DNA of 64,000 nucleotides from Gemmatimonadetes bacterium 13_1_40CM_69_22 (GTDB lineage Bacteria; Gemmatimonadota; Gemmatimonadetes; Gemmatimonadales; GWC2-71-9): NCBI GenBank assembly GCA_001917665.1, contig MNEL01000024.1, positions 1 to 64,000 of the forward strand, read 5' to 3'. Shown piece by piece: positions 45,349 to 55,084 of this stretch (position 1 is its first letter; each line of letters starts with the position of its first letter). The notes under the pieces were generated by a model. It saw only the letters and a program-made list of their open reading frames with translations, ran no database searches and was not told where the DNA came from. The position numbers and the translations under genes were made by a program.

Positions 45349-47835
45349 ATGACCGCTTCCACCCGCAAGGGGACGCTCGATCTGAGCCCCAACGCCATCA
45401 CCGTGCTCGAGCGGCGCTACCTGGTGAAGGACGACCAGGGCAGGCCGGTCGAGCAACCCGAAGACCTGTTCTGGCGGGTGGCCCGCACCGTCGCCGAGCC
45501 GGACGGCCGCTACGGCGCCTCCGACAAGGCCGTCGAGGGCCTCGCCGAGACGTTCTTCGAGCTGATGGCGACGCGCGTGTGGATGCCGAACTCACCCACG
45601 CTCATGAACGCCGGTCGACCGTTGGGGCAGCTGTCCGCCTGCTTCGTGCTGCCGGTGGACGATTCCCTCTCGAACGGCCAGAGCGGCATCTACGACACGC
45701 TCCGCGCCATGGCCCTGGTGCACCAGTCAGGGGGCGGGACCGGCTTTTCGTTCTCGCGCCTGCGCCCCAAGAACGACGTGGTGCGCTCGACGATGGGAGT
45801 GGCCTCGGGCCCGGTGTCGTTCATGAAGCTGTACGACGCGTCGACCGACGTGGTCAAGCAGGGCGGCACCCGCCGCGGCGCGAACATGGGCATCCTGCGG
45901 GTGGACCATCCCGACATCCTCGAGTTCATCGCCTGCAAGGACGACCTCACCCAGGTGACGAACTTCAACATCTCGGTCGCCGTCACGGACGCGTTCATGC
46001 GGGCGGTCGAGGAGGGCACGAGCTACGACTTGATCCACCCTCGTCATGGCGCGGTGGTGGGTCAGCTCGACGCCCGTGACGTGTTTCGCAAGATCGTCCA
46101 CGGCGCCTGGAAGACGGGCGAGCCGGGGGTGTACTTCATCGACCGCGCCAACCACTACAACCCGGTCCCTCGTCTCGGCAGCTACGAGGCGACGAACCCC
46201 TGCGGCGAGCAGCCGCTGCTCCCCTACGATGTGTGCAACCTGGGGTCCATCAACGTCGGCGTGTTCGCGCGAGACGGGGATGTGGATTGGGACCGCCTGC
46301 GCACGGCGGTGCACCTCTGCACCCACTTTCTCGACAATGTGATCGACGCGAACCGCTATCCGCTCGCGGAGATCGACGACCTCGCCAAGCGCATCCGGCG
46401 CATCGGGCTCGGCGTGATGGGGTGGGCGGACCTGCTGGTGCGGCTCGGGCTGCCCTACGACTCGGACGAAGGCGTGGCGCTCGGCCGCCGGCTCATGGAG
46501 TTCGTGGACGAAGAGGCCAAGGTGGCGTCGGAGAAGCTGGCCGAGCAGCGGGGAGTCTTTGCGGAGTGGGAGCAATCGATCTGGGGGCCGGACGCGACCT
46601 GCGCCCGCGGCCCGCAGGGCGAGCGGGTGCGCCCCATGCGCCGGCTCCGCAACTGCAACCTCACCACGGTGGCGCCCACGGGGACGATCTCGATCATCGC
46701 GGGGTGCTCTTCGGGGATCGAGCCGCTGTTCGCGGTCGCGTTCATGCGCAACCAGGCCGGCGTGCTGATGCCCGACGTCAACGAGGATTTCGTGCGCCTC
46801 GCGCAGCACGAAGGCTGGTACTCGGACGCCCTCATGCAGCGGATCGCCGCGGCGGGCCACATCCACTTCGACGAGGTGCCCGCGAAATGGCAGCGGGTGT
46901 TCGTGACGGCGCACGACGTGACCCCCGAGTGGCACATCCAGATGCAGGCTGCCTTCCAGGAGTTCACCGACTCGGCGATCTCCAAGACCTGCAACTTCGC
47001 GAACGACGCGACCGAAGAGTATGTCGAGAAGATCTACCGCTACGCCTACAAGCTCGGCTGCAAGGGCGTGACGGTGTACCGGGACGCGTCGCGCGAGATG
47101 CAGGTGCTCTCCACCGGCGCCACCGCCAAGAAGGTCAAGGAGCAGGCGGCGGGTGCGGTCGCGGACGACGCCCCGCCCCAGCTCGCCGAGGCCTTGGGTC
47201 GGGTCGCCGAGCTCGACGCGGAGCTGGAGCGCACGCGCACGCGGCTGCACGACGCCGAGGCGGAGAACCTCCAGCGCCGCGCCAAGCGCTCGCGTCCCGA
47301 CCTGCTCAAGGGGTCCACCCGGCGGGTCGAGACCCCGCTGGGCACGATGTACGTGACCATCACGGAGGACGACAAGGGCCAGCCGTTCGAGGTGTTCATC
47401 TCGCTCGGCAAGGCCGGGGGTGCGCTGATGGCGGACGTGGAGGCGATCGGGCGCCTGATCTCGCTCGCGCTGCGCTCCGGCATCCCGATGCGGGAGATCT
47501 ACCGCCAGCTCCGCGGCATCTCCTCGGACCGCGCCGTCGGTCTGGGCCCGAACAAGGTGCTCTCCGTCCCCGACGCGATCGGCATCGCGATCGAAAAGTG
47601 GATGCAGGACAAGCTGGGCGTGCAGCAGGACCTGCTGGCGACCGCCGTCGGGGGTGGATCGGCGGGACCGGGGGGGGGGCGCGAGGGGATCCCGCAGGAG
47701 GGCGGCACAGTGGCGCTGCGGGGCGGAGCGCCCCCGCAGGACTTCATCGGGGCCTGCCCGGACTGCGGCTCGCAGCTCGCGTTCAGCGAAGGCTGCGCGA
47801 AGTGCCACGTGTGCGGCTTCTCGGAGTGCGGCTGA
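45349..47835 (+). CDS. nrdJ: Adenosylcobalamin-dependent ribonucleoside-diphosphate reductase (class II)
   Basis: [87 protein letters not shown]-terminal zinc-binding [26 protein letters not shown]. Confidence 0.96.
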   Translation: MTASTRKGTLDLSPNAITVLERRYLVKDDQGRPVEQPEDLFWRVARTVAEPDGRYGASDKAVEGLAETFFELMATRVWMPNSPTLMNAGRPLGQLSACFVLPVDDSLSNGQSGIYDTLRAMALVHQSGGGTGFSFSRLRPKNDVVRSTMGVASGPVSFMKLYDASTDVVKQGGTRRGANMGILRVDHPDILEFIACKDDLTQVTNFNISVAVTDAFMRAVEEGTSYDLIHPRHGAVVGQLDARDVFRKIVHGAWKTGEPGVYFIDRANHYNPVPRLGSYEATNPCGEQPLLPYDVCNLGSINVGVFARDGDVDWDRLRTAVHLCTHFLDNVIDANRYPLAEIDDLAKRIRRIGLGVMGWADLLVRLGLPYDSDEGVALGRRLMEFVDEEAKVASEKLAEQRGVFAEWEQSIWGPDATCARGPQGERVRPMRRLRNCNLTTVAPTGTISIIAGCSSGIEPLFAVAFMRNQAGVLMPDVNEDFVRLAQHEGWYSDALMQRIAAAGHIHFDEVPAKWQRVFVTAHDVTPEWHIQMQAAFQEFTDSAISKTCNFANDATEEYVEKIYRYAYKLGCKGVTVYRDASREMQVLSTGATAKKVKEQAAGAVADDAPPQLAEALGRVAELDAELERTRTRLHDAEAENLQRRAKRSRPDLLKGSTRRVETPLGTMYVTITEDDKGQPFEVFISLGKAGGALMADVEAIGRLISLALRSGIPMREIYRQLRGISSDRAVGLGPNKVLSVPDAIGIAIEKWMQDKLGVQQDLLATAVGGGSAGPGGGREGIPQEGGTVALRGGAPPQDFIGACPDCGSQLAFSEGCAKCHVCGFSECG

Positions 47836-47843
47836 ACCGTCGG

Positions 47844-48656
47844 CTACTTCTCGAACATCAGCTCCTTCGCCCGCTGGGTCGCCTTCACGACGGCCTTGAT
47901 CAGGGTCACGCGCAGCTTCCCCTCCTCCAGCTCGAGGATGCCGTCGATGGTGCAGCCCGCCGGCGTGGTGACGGCATCCTTGAGCAGGGCAGGGTGATCA
48001 CCGGTTTCGAGCGCGACCTTGGCGGCGCCGAGCAGCGTCTGCGCCGCTAACAGGGTCGCCACGTCCCGGGGCAGACCGACCTTCACGCCGGCTTCCGCCA
48101 GCGACTCGAGAATGATGTAAACGAACGCCGGTCCGCTGGCGGAGAGTCCGGTCACCGCATCCATGTGCTTCTCGTCCACCACCACGGTTCGCCCCACAGT
48201 GTCGAACAGCTGGCGGGCCGCCTGGAGGTGGGCGTCGGTCGCGTGACTGCCCCGGCAGATTCCCGTCATGCCGGCGCCCACCTGGCACGGGGTGTTCGGC
48301 ATCGCGCGCACCACCGGCACTCCTCGCTCGAGTCGACCCTCGATGTAGCTGGTGGGCACCGAGGCCGCCGCGGACACGATCAGCTTCGCCGGCGTGACGT
48401 CGGCGCGGATCTCGTCGAGCAGCTCGCCCACGTTCTGGGGCTTGACTGCGATCAGGATGATGTCCCCCGCACGCGCCGCGGCGCGGTTGTCCGTGCCGAC
48501 CGTCACCGGCAGGTGCGCGCTCAGCGCGCGGGCCCGTTCGACGTGGCGCACGGTGGCGCAGGCGCTGCCCGGGGAGACGCCGGCCTTCAACAGGCCCTGG
48601 AGCAGGATGGTTCCGATCTTCCCCAATCCCAGCACCGCCACGCGTTGGTTCGTCAT
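47844..48656 (-). CDS. proC: Pyrroline-5-carboxylate reductase
   Basis: VAVLGLGKIGTILLQGLLKAGV, ILIAVKPQNVGELLDEI, VVRAMPNTPCQVGAGMTGICRG, AVTGLSASGPAFVYIILESLAEAGV. Confidence 0.96.
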   Translation of the reverse strand: MTNQRVAVLGLGKIGTILLQGLLKAGVSPGSACATVRHVERARALSAHLPVTVGTDNRAAARAGDIILIAVKPQNVGELLDEIRADVTPAKLIVSAAASVPTSYIEGRLERGVPVVRAMPNTPCQVGAGMTGICRGSHATDAHLQAARQLFDTVGRTVVVDEKHMDAVTGLSASGPAFVYIILESLAEAGVKVGLPRDVATLLAAQTLLGAAKVALETGDHPALLKDAVTTPAGCTIDGILELEEGKLRVTLIKAVVKATQRAKELMFEK

Positions 48657-48663
48657 AGCCACC

Positions 48664-49497
48664 TCATCGCAGGTCGTCTTCGAGCAGCGTCGCCGCGTCG
48701 GTCTTCTCGTCACGGTACTTGACGATCACCGGAGTGTAGAGCGAGACACCCCAGCGACCGGCGACCGATCCCGGCGCGGCGCGCGCGCCGGGCACCACCA
48801 CGGCGCCGCTCGGAATCTCGAGCGAGCGTTCCGCGGTGCCCCGATATACTTGCTCGCGCACCAGGTCATACACGGCAGTCGAGCCGGTGAGGATCGTTCC
48901 CGCGGCGAGCACGGCTCGGTCGCGCACGATCGTGCCCTCGTAGACGCCGCACCCTCCCCCTACCAGCACATCGTCCTCGATGATCACAGGCAGCGCACCG
49001 ACCGGCTCCAGCACGCCGCCGATCTGCGCGGCCGCCGACAGATGCACGCGCTTCCCGATCTGCGCGCACGAGCCGACCAGGGCGTGACTGTCGATCATGG
49101 TGGCTTCGTCGACGTAGGCCCCCACGTTTACGTACATCGGCGGCATGCACACCACGCCGGGCGCCAGGTAGGCCCCGTCGCGGACGCTGGAGCCACCTGG
49201 TACGATGCGCACCCGGTCGGCGAGCGTGGTGGGCCGCACGGGATACGTGTCCTTGTCAAAGAAGCGCACGCCGGGGTGCGGCGACATATCGACCAGCGCC
49301 CCCATCCGAAAGCCGGCGAGGATGCCGCGCTTCACCCAGGCGTTGACGCACCACGTCCCGTCCGCGGTCCGTTCGGCCGCGCGAATCTCGCCGCGGGCGA
49401 GGCCGGCCCGAAACTCGGCGAACAGGGCCCGGTCGGCGTCGCTGTAGCTGTGGTGCGCCGCCGCGGTGAGAGCCTCGATGCGATCACGCAGCGACAT
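48664..49497 (-). CDS. dapD: 2,3,4,5-tetrahydropyridine-2,6-dicarboxylate N-succinyltransferase
   Basis: [65 protein letters not shown]. Confidence 0.95.
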   Translation of the reverse strand: MSLRDRIEALTAAAHHSYSDADRALFAEFRAGLARGEIRAAERTADGTWCVNAWVKRGILAGFRMGALVDMSPHPGVRFFDKDTYPVRPTTLADRVRIVPGGSSVRDGAYLAPGVVCMPPMYVNVGAYVDEATMIDSHALVGSCAQIGKRVHLSAAAQIGGVLEPVGALPVIIEDDVLVGGGCGVYEGTIVRDRAVLAAGTILTGSTAVYDLVREQVYRGTAERSLEIPSGAVVVPGARAAPGSVAGRWGVSLYTPVIVKYRDEKTDAATLLEDDLR

Positions 49498-50407
49498 GCG
49501 CCGCGCCAGGCACGAGGCCAAGCTCCGAGAGCGCCGCGCGCAGGCGGGCGCGGGTCTGCTCTTGGACGGGCACGAGGGGCAGGCGATAGTGCTCCTCGAG
49601 CAGCCCCAGCGCCGCCAGCGCGGCCTTCACGGGCCCCGGATTCGACTCGATGAAGTTCGCTTCCATCAGAGGCAGCAGCCGGTAGTGGAGCGCGCGCGCG
49701 GCCGCCCACTCGCCTCGGAGCGCGAGCTCGGTGAGGCGCGCCATCGAGTCGGGCGCCTCGTTCGACACGACCGACACCACACCGTCGGCGCCCAGCGCGA
49801 TGAGCGGCAACGTCACGGCGTCGTCGCCCGAAAGCACGCGAAAGTTCGAGGGCCGGTCGCGGAGGATGGCCATGATCTGCTGGAGATCTCCCGAGGCCTC
49901 CTTCGTGCCGACGATGTTGTCGCGCTCCCGGGCGAGAGTCAGGGTCGTCGCGGCCGAGATGTTCGACGCCGTGCGACCCGGCACGTTGTACAGCAGGACC
50001 GGCAGGTCGTCCACCGCTTCGGCGACCGCTCGGAAGTGCGCCACGAGGCCCGCTTGGGTCGGCTTGTTGTAGTACGGCGCCACCACCAGGATCGCGTCCG
50101 CGCCCGCGGCGCGGGCCTCCCGCGCCCGCTCGATCGTGACCGCGGTGGCGTTACTCCCCACGCCGGCGATTACCCGCGCACGCCCGTGCGCCACCTCGAC
50201 GGTGAGCGCGATGAGCCGCCGCTGCTCCGGGGGATCGAGCGTCGCCGCCTCGCCCGTCGTGCCGCAGGGCACGAGCAGCGGCACGCCGCCCGCGATCTGC
50301 CGCTCGATGAGGGCGCGAAACCGTGGCTCGTCAACGTCGCCGGTGGCGGCGAACGGGGTCACGAGCGCGGTCCCGCAGCCGCGCAGCCAATCGACGCGTG
50401 TGGTCAT
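49484..50407 (-). CDS. dapA: 4-hydroxy-tetrahydrodipicolinate synthase
   Basis: [61 protein letters not shown]. Confidence 0.96.
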   Translation of the reverse strand: MTTRVDWLRGCGTALVTPFAATGDVDEPRFRALIERQIAGGVPLLVPCGTTGEAATLDPPEQRRLIALTVEVAHGRARVIAGVGSNATAVTIERAREARAAGADAILVVAPYYNKPTQAGLVAHFRAVAEAVDDLPVLLYNVPGRTASNISAATTLTLARERDNIVGTKEASGDLQQIMAILRDRPSNFRVLSGDDAVTLPLIALGADGVVSVVSNEAPDSMARLTELALRGEWAAARALHYRLLPLMEANFIESNPGPVKAALAALGLLEEHYRLPLVPVQEQTRARLRAALSELGLVPGAAHVAA

Positions 50408-51108
50408 ACGGCACTCCTCTCCGACGCCAGTACGTTGTCCAACACGTCCGCGAAGGCGTACATGCCCTGTCGGCCCGCCAACCAGCGGGCCGCGAGCACG
50501 GCACCCGCGGCGAACGCCTCGCGGCTGCGCGCGGTGTGCACCAGGAGGATCTGGTCGCCGGCCGAATCGAAGCCGACGCGGTGCGTGCCCGGAATCTGCC
50601 CGGCCCGAGTGCTCGCCACCGGCACGTCACCCCGCACCAGCCCCTGCAGCAGGATGTCCTTCAGCACGAGCGCCGTGCCCGACGGGGCGTCGCGCTTGCG
50701 GGCGTGATGCGCTTCCTCGATGAACGCGTCGTAGGCGTCGAGGCCCCGGAACAGCTCGGCGGCCCGCGCCACGATGCGATAGAAGACGTTGACCCCGACC
50801 GAGAAGTTCGCCGCGTGGACGAGCGCGCCGCCCCGCGCTTCGATCAGCCGTCGCACCGCGCTCTCCTGGCCGTGCCACCCGGTGGTGCCCTCGACGAGCG
50901 GCACCCCGGCCCCCGCGCACAGCTCCACGTGAGCGAGCACGGCGCCCGGCACCGAAAAATCGATGGCCGCATCATGACCCGGGAGCAGTCGTGCGGCGTC
51001 GCCCGCGTTCCGTGAGGTGAAGACGGCACCGATCTGATGGCCCGCCCCGCGGGCATGCGCCTCGACCACGCGGGCCATCTGACCGAATCCGAACAGCGCG
51101 AGCTTCAT
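50404..51108 (-). CDS. dapB: 4-hydroxy-tetrahydrodipicolinate reductase
   Basis: MKLALFGFGQMARVVEAHAR, DFSVPGAVLAHVELC, VEGTTGWHGQ, ANFSVGVNVFYRI, EAHHARKRDAPSGTA. Confidence 0.93.
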   Translation of the reverse strand: MKLALFGFGQMARVVEAHARGAGHQIGAVFTSRNAGDAARLLPGHDAAIDFSVPGAVLAHVELCAGAGVPLVEGTTGWHGQESAVRRLIEARGGALVHAANFSVGVNVFYRIVARAAELFRGLDAYDAFIEEAHHARKRDAPSGTALVLKDILLQGLVRGDVPVASTRAGQIPGTHRVGFDSAGDQILLVHTARSREAFAAGAVLAARWLAGRQGMYAFADVLDNVLASERSAV

Positions 51109-52121
51109 GCGGCGACTCGCCCCTGCAGCAGCGTCCGGACCAGGCGCATGTAGGCATCGGTGCCGGCCGCGAGCTCCGCCAGCGCAATTCGCTCGTGAGC
51201 GGTGTGGGCGTCGAGGATCGAGCCCGGCCCGATCAGGAGGGGCGTGCCCCAGTTCGTGAGATGGGGGAGGTCGGTCGTGAACCGGACGACGCATGTCTCG
51301 AATCCCGGCACCGTCGTGAGGTGCAAGGGGTTCACGGCCGTGAGGTACTCGATCCGCGCCCGCCCCCCGACCACCTGCCCGAGCAGCCGTTTCACGGGCT
51401 CGGCGTCCGTCACGAGTCGGATCTGCAGGTCAGCCCGCGCCTCCCCCGCCACGACGTTGGGTCGCGACCCGCCCGCGATAACCCCGATGTTCACGGTGGT
51501 ATCGCCGAAGAACGGGTCCGTCGGCCACGCACTGCGACGCACGTCCGCGAGCACGTCGAGCAGCAGATCGATCGCCGATCGCCCCTGCTCGGGATATGCC
51601 GAGTGGGCGGTGACGCCCTCGGTCCGCAGCGTGAGGCGCAGCGAGCCCTTGCAGCCGGCGGCGAGCTTGTTGTCGGTGGGCTCGCCGTCGATCAGCCACT
51701 GGCACTCGCCGGCGCGCGGATGCGCGTTCGCGGCCCGCGCGCCGGCGCTCCCCATCTCCTCGTCCACGACGAACAGCAGGCCGATCTCGTTCACGCCGGC
51801 GGCGCGCAGCCGCTCCGCCGCCGTGATCTGGGCCGCGATGATGCCCTTCGCATCGCACGCGCCCCGCCCCTGCAGGAAACCGGCCTCCTCCCGCGCCGGC
51901 AGATGAGGCGGCACGGTGTCGAGGTGCGTGGACAGCACGACCCGAGGCGAGCGGTCGGTCGTGGCCAGGACGTTCGGCCGGCCCGGCGCCGCCTCGAACA
52001 CTTCCACTTGGTAGCCGAGGTCCGCGAGGTGCCCCGCCACGAAGCGCGCGGCCGCGGCCTCCTCACCCGACACGGACGGGATGTCCACGAGCCGATGCGC
52101 CAGCGCGACCGGGTCTCTCAT
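51105..52121 (-). CDS. M20-family deacylase/peptidase, candidate succinyl-diaminopimelate desuccinylase
   Basis: LSTHLDTVPPH, GRGACDAKGIIAAQI, FVVDEEMGSAGAR; operon context with dap genes and lysC. Confidence 0.8.
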   Translation of the reverse strand: MRDPVALAHRLVDIPSVSGEEAAAARFVAGHLADLGYQVEVFEAAPGRPNVLATTDRSPRVVLSTHLDTVPPHLPAREEAGFLQGRGACDAKGIIAAQITAAERLRAAGVNEIGLLFVVDEEMGSAGARAANAHPRAGECQWLIDGEPTDNKLAAGCKGSLRLTLRTEGVTAHSAYPEQGRSAIDLLLDVLADVRRSAWPTDPFFGDTTVNIGVIAGGSRPNVVAGEARADLQIRLVTDAEPVKRLLGQVVGGRARIEYLTAVNPLHLTTVPGFETCVVRFTTDLPHLTNWGTPLLIGPGSILDAHTAHERIALAELAAGTDAYMRLVRTLLQGRVAA

Positions 52122-53551
52122 CAGGCCGCCCCGCCGGTCGCGACGTCGGCCGGCACCGGCTCGCGCTCGAAGAGCGCCGCGTGCAGCCGCTGCACGGCCT
52201 CGCGCACCCGGCCCTCTTCGATCACGAACGTCAAGTTGACGCGAGACGCGCCCTGGGAGATCAGCGATACGTTGATGTCGCGCACCGTGGCGAAGACCCG
52301 GGCGGCGATCCCGGGTGTGGTGCGCAGCCCCTCGCCGACCACGCAGACGATCGCCCGGTGCGGCTCGACACTCACCTCGCCCAGCGAGCGCAGCTCGCTC
52401 ACGATCGCGGGCAGCGACCGGGCGTCCTCCAGGGTGAGGGAGACGCTGACCTCCGACGTCGTCACGACGTCCACCACGGCACGATGTCGGTCGAACACCT
52501 CGAACAGCGCGCGCAGGAAGCCGTACGCCCCGAGCATGCGGCTGGACGCGATGTGCAGCACCGTGATCCCGGTCTTGTGCGCGATGGCCTTGACGGTCCC
52601 GGGCCAGACGTCTGCTTCCGTCGCGACGATGGTCCCAGGGCTCTCCGGCGCTTGGGAGTTGCAGATGCGGACCGGGATGTGGCGATCCGTCGCCGGCTGG
52701 ATCGTATTGGGGTGCAGCACCTTGGCCCCAAAGTAGGCGAGCTCGGCGGCCTCGGCGTACGACAGGCGGGGAATACGTCGCGCGCCCGGCACGACGCGCG
52801 GATCGGCGGTGAGGACACCGCTCACATCAGTCCAGATCTGGATTTCTCGGGCTCCGAGGGCCGCCCCCACGAGCGCGGCCGTATAATCGGAGCCGCCGCG
52901 GCCGAGCGTCGTGGTCCGCCCGTCCCGCGTGGCGGCGATGTAGCCGCCGAGCACGGGGACCCGCGCCGCGTCGAGCAGGGGGATGAGCTCGGCGCGCGTC
53001 TGGTGCTCCGTGTCGGGCCACAGGGGGGTGGCGGCGCCGTGGGTCGCTTCGGTGACGATGCAGCGGCGCGCGTCTACGCAGCGCGTCGGCAGGTCTGCCG
53101 CCGCCAGCGTCGCCGCGAGCAACGCGGCGGAGAGGCGCTCGCCGTAGGACACCAGCTCGTCCCGCAGCGCTGGGTGCTCCTCCGACCGACTGCCGAAGCG
53201 CTCGAGGAGACCGGCGATGGCGTTCCGGGCGCGCTCGAGCTCGTCCTGGAACAGCGCCGCCCCGGGCCGCTGCAGCAGCGAGCGCGCGATGCCGTCGTGC
53301 CGATCGAGTTGGTCGTCCAGGCTGCGCCGGGCGCGTGCGACGTCACCGTCGGCCGCGGCGGCCGCGCAGGCGAACAGCGCGTCCGTCATTCCAGCGAGCG
53401 CGGACACCACGATCACCGGCCGTGATCCACCATGTTCGCGAACGACGGTCGACACGCGCGCACACGCCGCCGCGTCTGCGACCGATGTACCGCCGAATTT
53501 GAGTACCGTGCAATCACTCAAGGCGTAGACCTCAAGGAAGCCGTCTCGCAC
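52121..53551 (-). CDS. lysC: Aspartate kinase (monofunctional)
   Basis: VLKFGGTSVADAAACARV, GRGGSDYTAALVGAALGAREIQIWTDVSGVLTADPRVVPGARRIPRLSYAEAAELAYFGAKVLHPNTIQPA; ACT domains. A TTG start near 53523 is also plausible. Confidence 0.95.
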   Translation of the reverse strand: MRDGFLEVYALSDCTVLKFGGTSVADAAACARVSTVVREHGGSRPVIVVSALAGMTDALFACAAAAADGDVARARRSLDDQLDRHDGIARSLLQRPGAALFQDELERARNAIAGLLERFGSRSEEHPALRDELVSYGERLSAALLAATLAAADLPTRCVDARRCIVTEATHGAATPLWPDTEHQTRAELIPLLDAARVPVLGGYIAATRDGRTTTLGRGGSDYTAALVGAALGAREIQIWTDVSGVLTADPRVVPGARRIPRLSYAEAAELAYFGAKVLHPNTIQPATDRHIPVRICNSQAPESPGTIVATEADVWPGTVKAIAHKTGITVLHIASSRMLGAYGFLRALFEVFDRHRAVVDVVTTSEVSVSLTLEDARSLPAIVSELRSLGEVSVEPHRAIVCVVGEGLRTTPGIAARVFATVRDINVSLISQGASRVNLTFVIEEGRVREAVQRLHAALFEREPVPADVATGGAA

Positions 53552-53797
53552 GCACGGAACACCTCGGTGCGCGTGGTGCTTCAGGATTTCAATTGTCTGG
53601 AAGTGAGTCGAACGACGCGACTAGGGTCGCGGGAAGCACGCCCGCTTTCGGCGGGCCGGGAGATCCTGACCGCCGCTGGGGCCAAGGCGAGAGGCTGTGG
53701 AACGCAGGTCCATGTCGTGAGGGCTCGAGTGCACGCGAAAGCTTGCGGCGCCTCGACACGGTGTCAAGCGTCCCCCCAGGTGGGCCGGCGCGCCGCA

Positions 53798-55084
53798 TCA
53801 CACGGCGCCACACGCCCGGAGCTCCCGCTCGACGTCGCTGAGCGTCGGTCCGATCTCGACCGGCGGATTGGCACCGGGCGGCCGGGGATCCGCCGCCTGG
53901 TGGTAGCGCGTCACGCTGTCGGGATCCTTGAGCAGGTGTCCGGTGAGCACTGCGACGACGAGCTGGCCCGGGTCGATCACCCCGCTGTGCAGCAGCTGTC
54001 GAACGCCGGCGACGCTCGCCGCGCTGGCCGGCTCGCACCCGACGCCCGCGGCGTCGACCACCGCCTTGGCCTCGAAAATCTCCTCGTCGCTGACGGCCGT
54101 GACCACGCCGTTGGTCTCGCGGATCGCCCGTACCGCCCGCTCATACGACGCCGGATTGCCGATGTTGATCGCCGTTGCGGCGGTGTGCGGGTCGACCCGG
54201 TGCCGCCGTGCGAAGCCCTCCCGGAAGCTCGCGGCGAACGGGGCTGCGCCCGCGGCCTGGACAGCGGCGAGCCGCGGCATGCGCGTGATGAGCCCCCAGG
54301 CGCGGGCCTCACCGAGCGCCTTGCCGAAGGCGGCGGTGTTGCCGAGGTTCCCCGCCGGCAACACGATCCACTCCGGCGGGCTCCAGTTGAGCTGCTGCAG
54401 CAGCTCGAGCACGATCGTCTTCTGTCCCTCGATCCGGAAGGGATTGATGGAGTTGACCAGGTACAGGCCGAGCTTCGCGCGCGCCTGCTCGGCGAGCTCG
54501 AGGCACTCATCGAAGTTGCCGCGCACGAGCAGGGTCCGCGCACCGTATGCCAGCGTCTGAGCCAGCTTGCCGAGCGCGACCTGCCCGCGAGGGACCATGA
54601 CCAGGGCCGGGAGACCCGCGAGACTGGCGTACGCCGCGAGCGCCGCACCGGTGTTGCCGGTCGAGGCGCACGCGAGGGCCGGCGCGCCGACGCGGCGCGC
54701 CTGCGTGACCGCCACCGTCATGCCGCGGTCCTTGAACGACCCGGTGGGGTTATGGCCCTCGTGCTTGAGGAGCAGCTGGGAGAGCCCGGTCCAGCGGGCG
54801 ACGGCGGGGCCGTCGAGCAGCGGGGGGTTGCCTTCGGGATAGGTCACGACAGCGTCAGCCGCCGTCGGCAGGACCGCCTCGCGGAACCGCCACACCCCGG
54901 ACGCGAGCGCGCCGCGACTCACGCTACGGCGCTCGTCGAACCGGGCCCGCAGCGCGGCGCCGCTCAGCGTGGGGCGGGCGTGGTGGATCTCCAAGAGCCC
55001 CTGGCACGCGGGGCAACGCAGCTGCGGGTCGGTCTCGGAGAGCTCGTGGCCGCAGCTCGCGCAGCGCTGCCGCGAACCGCTCAT
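53798..55084 (-). CDS. thrC: Threonine synthase
   Basis: Zinc ribbon CASCGHELSETDPQLRCPACQG; LLLKHEGHNPTGSFKDRGMTVAV; ASTGNTGAALAAYASLAGL. Confidence 0.95.
   Translation of the reverse strand: MSGSRQRCASCGHELSETDPQLRCPACQGLLEIHHARPTLSGAALRARFDERRSVSRGALASGVWRFREAVLPTAADAVVTYPEGNPPLLDGPAVARWTGLSQLLLKHEGHNPTGSFKDRGMTVAVTQARRVGAPALACASTGNTGAALAAYASLAGLPALVMVPRGQVALGKLAQTLAYGARTLLVRGNFDECLELAEQARAKLGLYLVNSINPFRIEGQKTIVLELLQQLNWSPPEWIVLPAGNLGNTAAFGKALGEARAWGLITRMPRLAAVQAAGAAPFAASFREGFARRHRVDPHTAATAINIGNPASYERAVRAIRETNGVVTAVSDEEIFEAKAVVDAAGVGCEPASAASVAGVRQLLHSGVIDPGQLVVAVLTGHLLKDPDSVTRYHQAADPRPPGANPPVEIGPTLSDVERELRACGAV

Noticed and set aside
45727-47808. 693-aa minus-strand ORF opposite nrdJ
   Set aside because: Antisense shadow ORF; nrdJ on the plus strand is unambiguous
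53552-53797. tmRNA, SRP RNA or RNase P RNA in the thrC-lysC gap
   Set aside because: Hallmark motifs of these RNAs were not found on either strand; left as an unexplained structured leader
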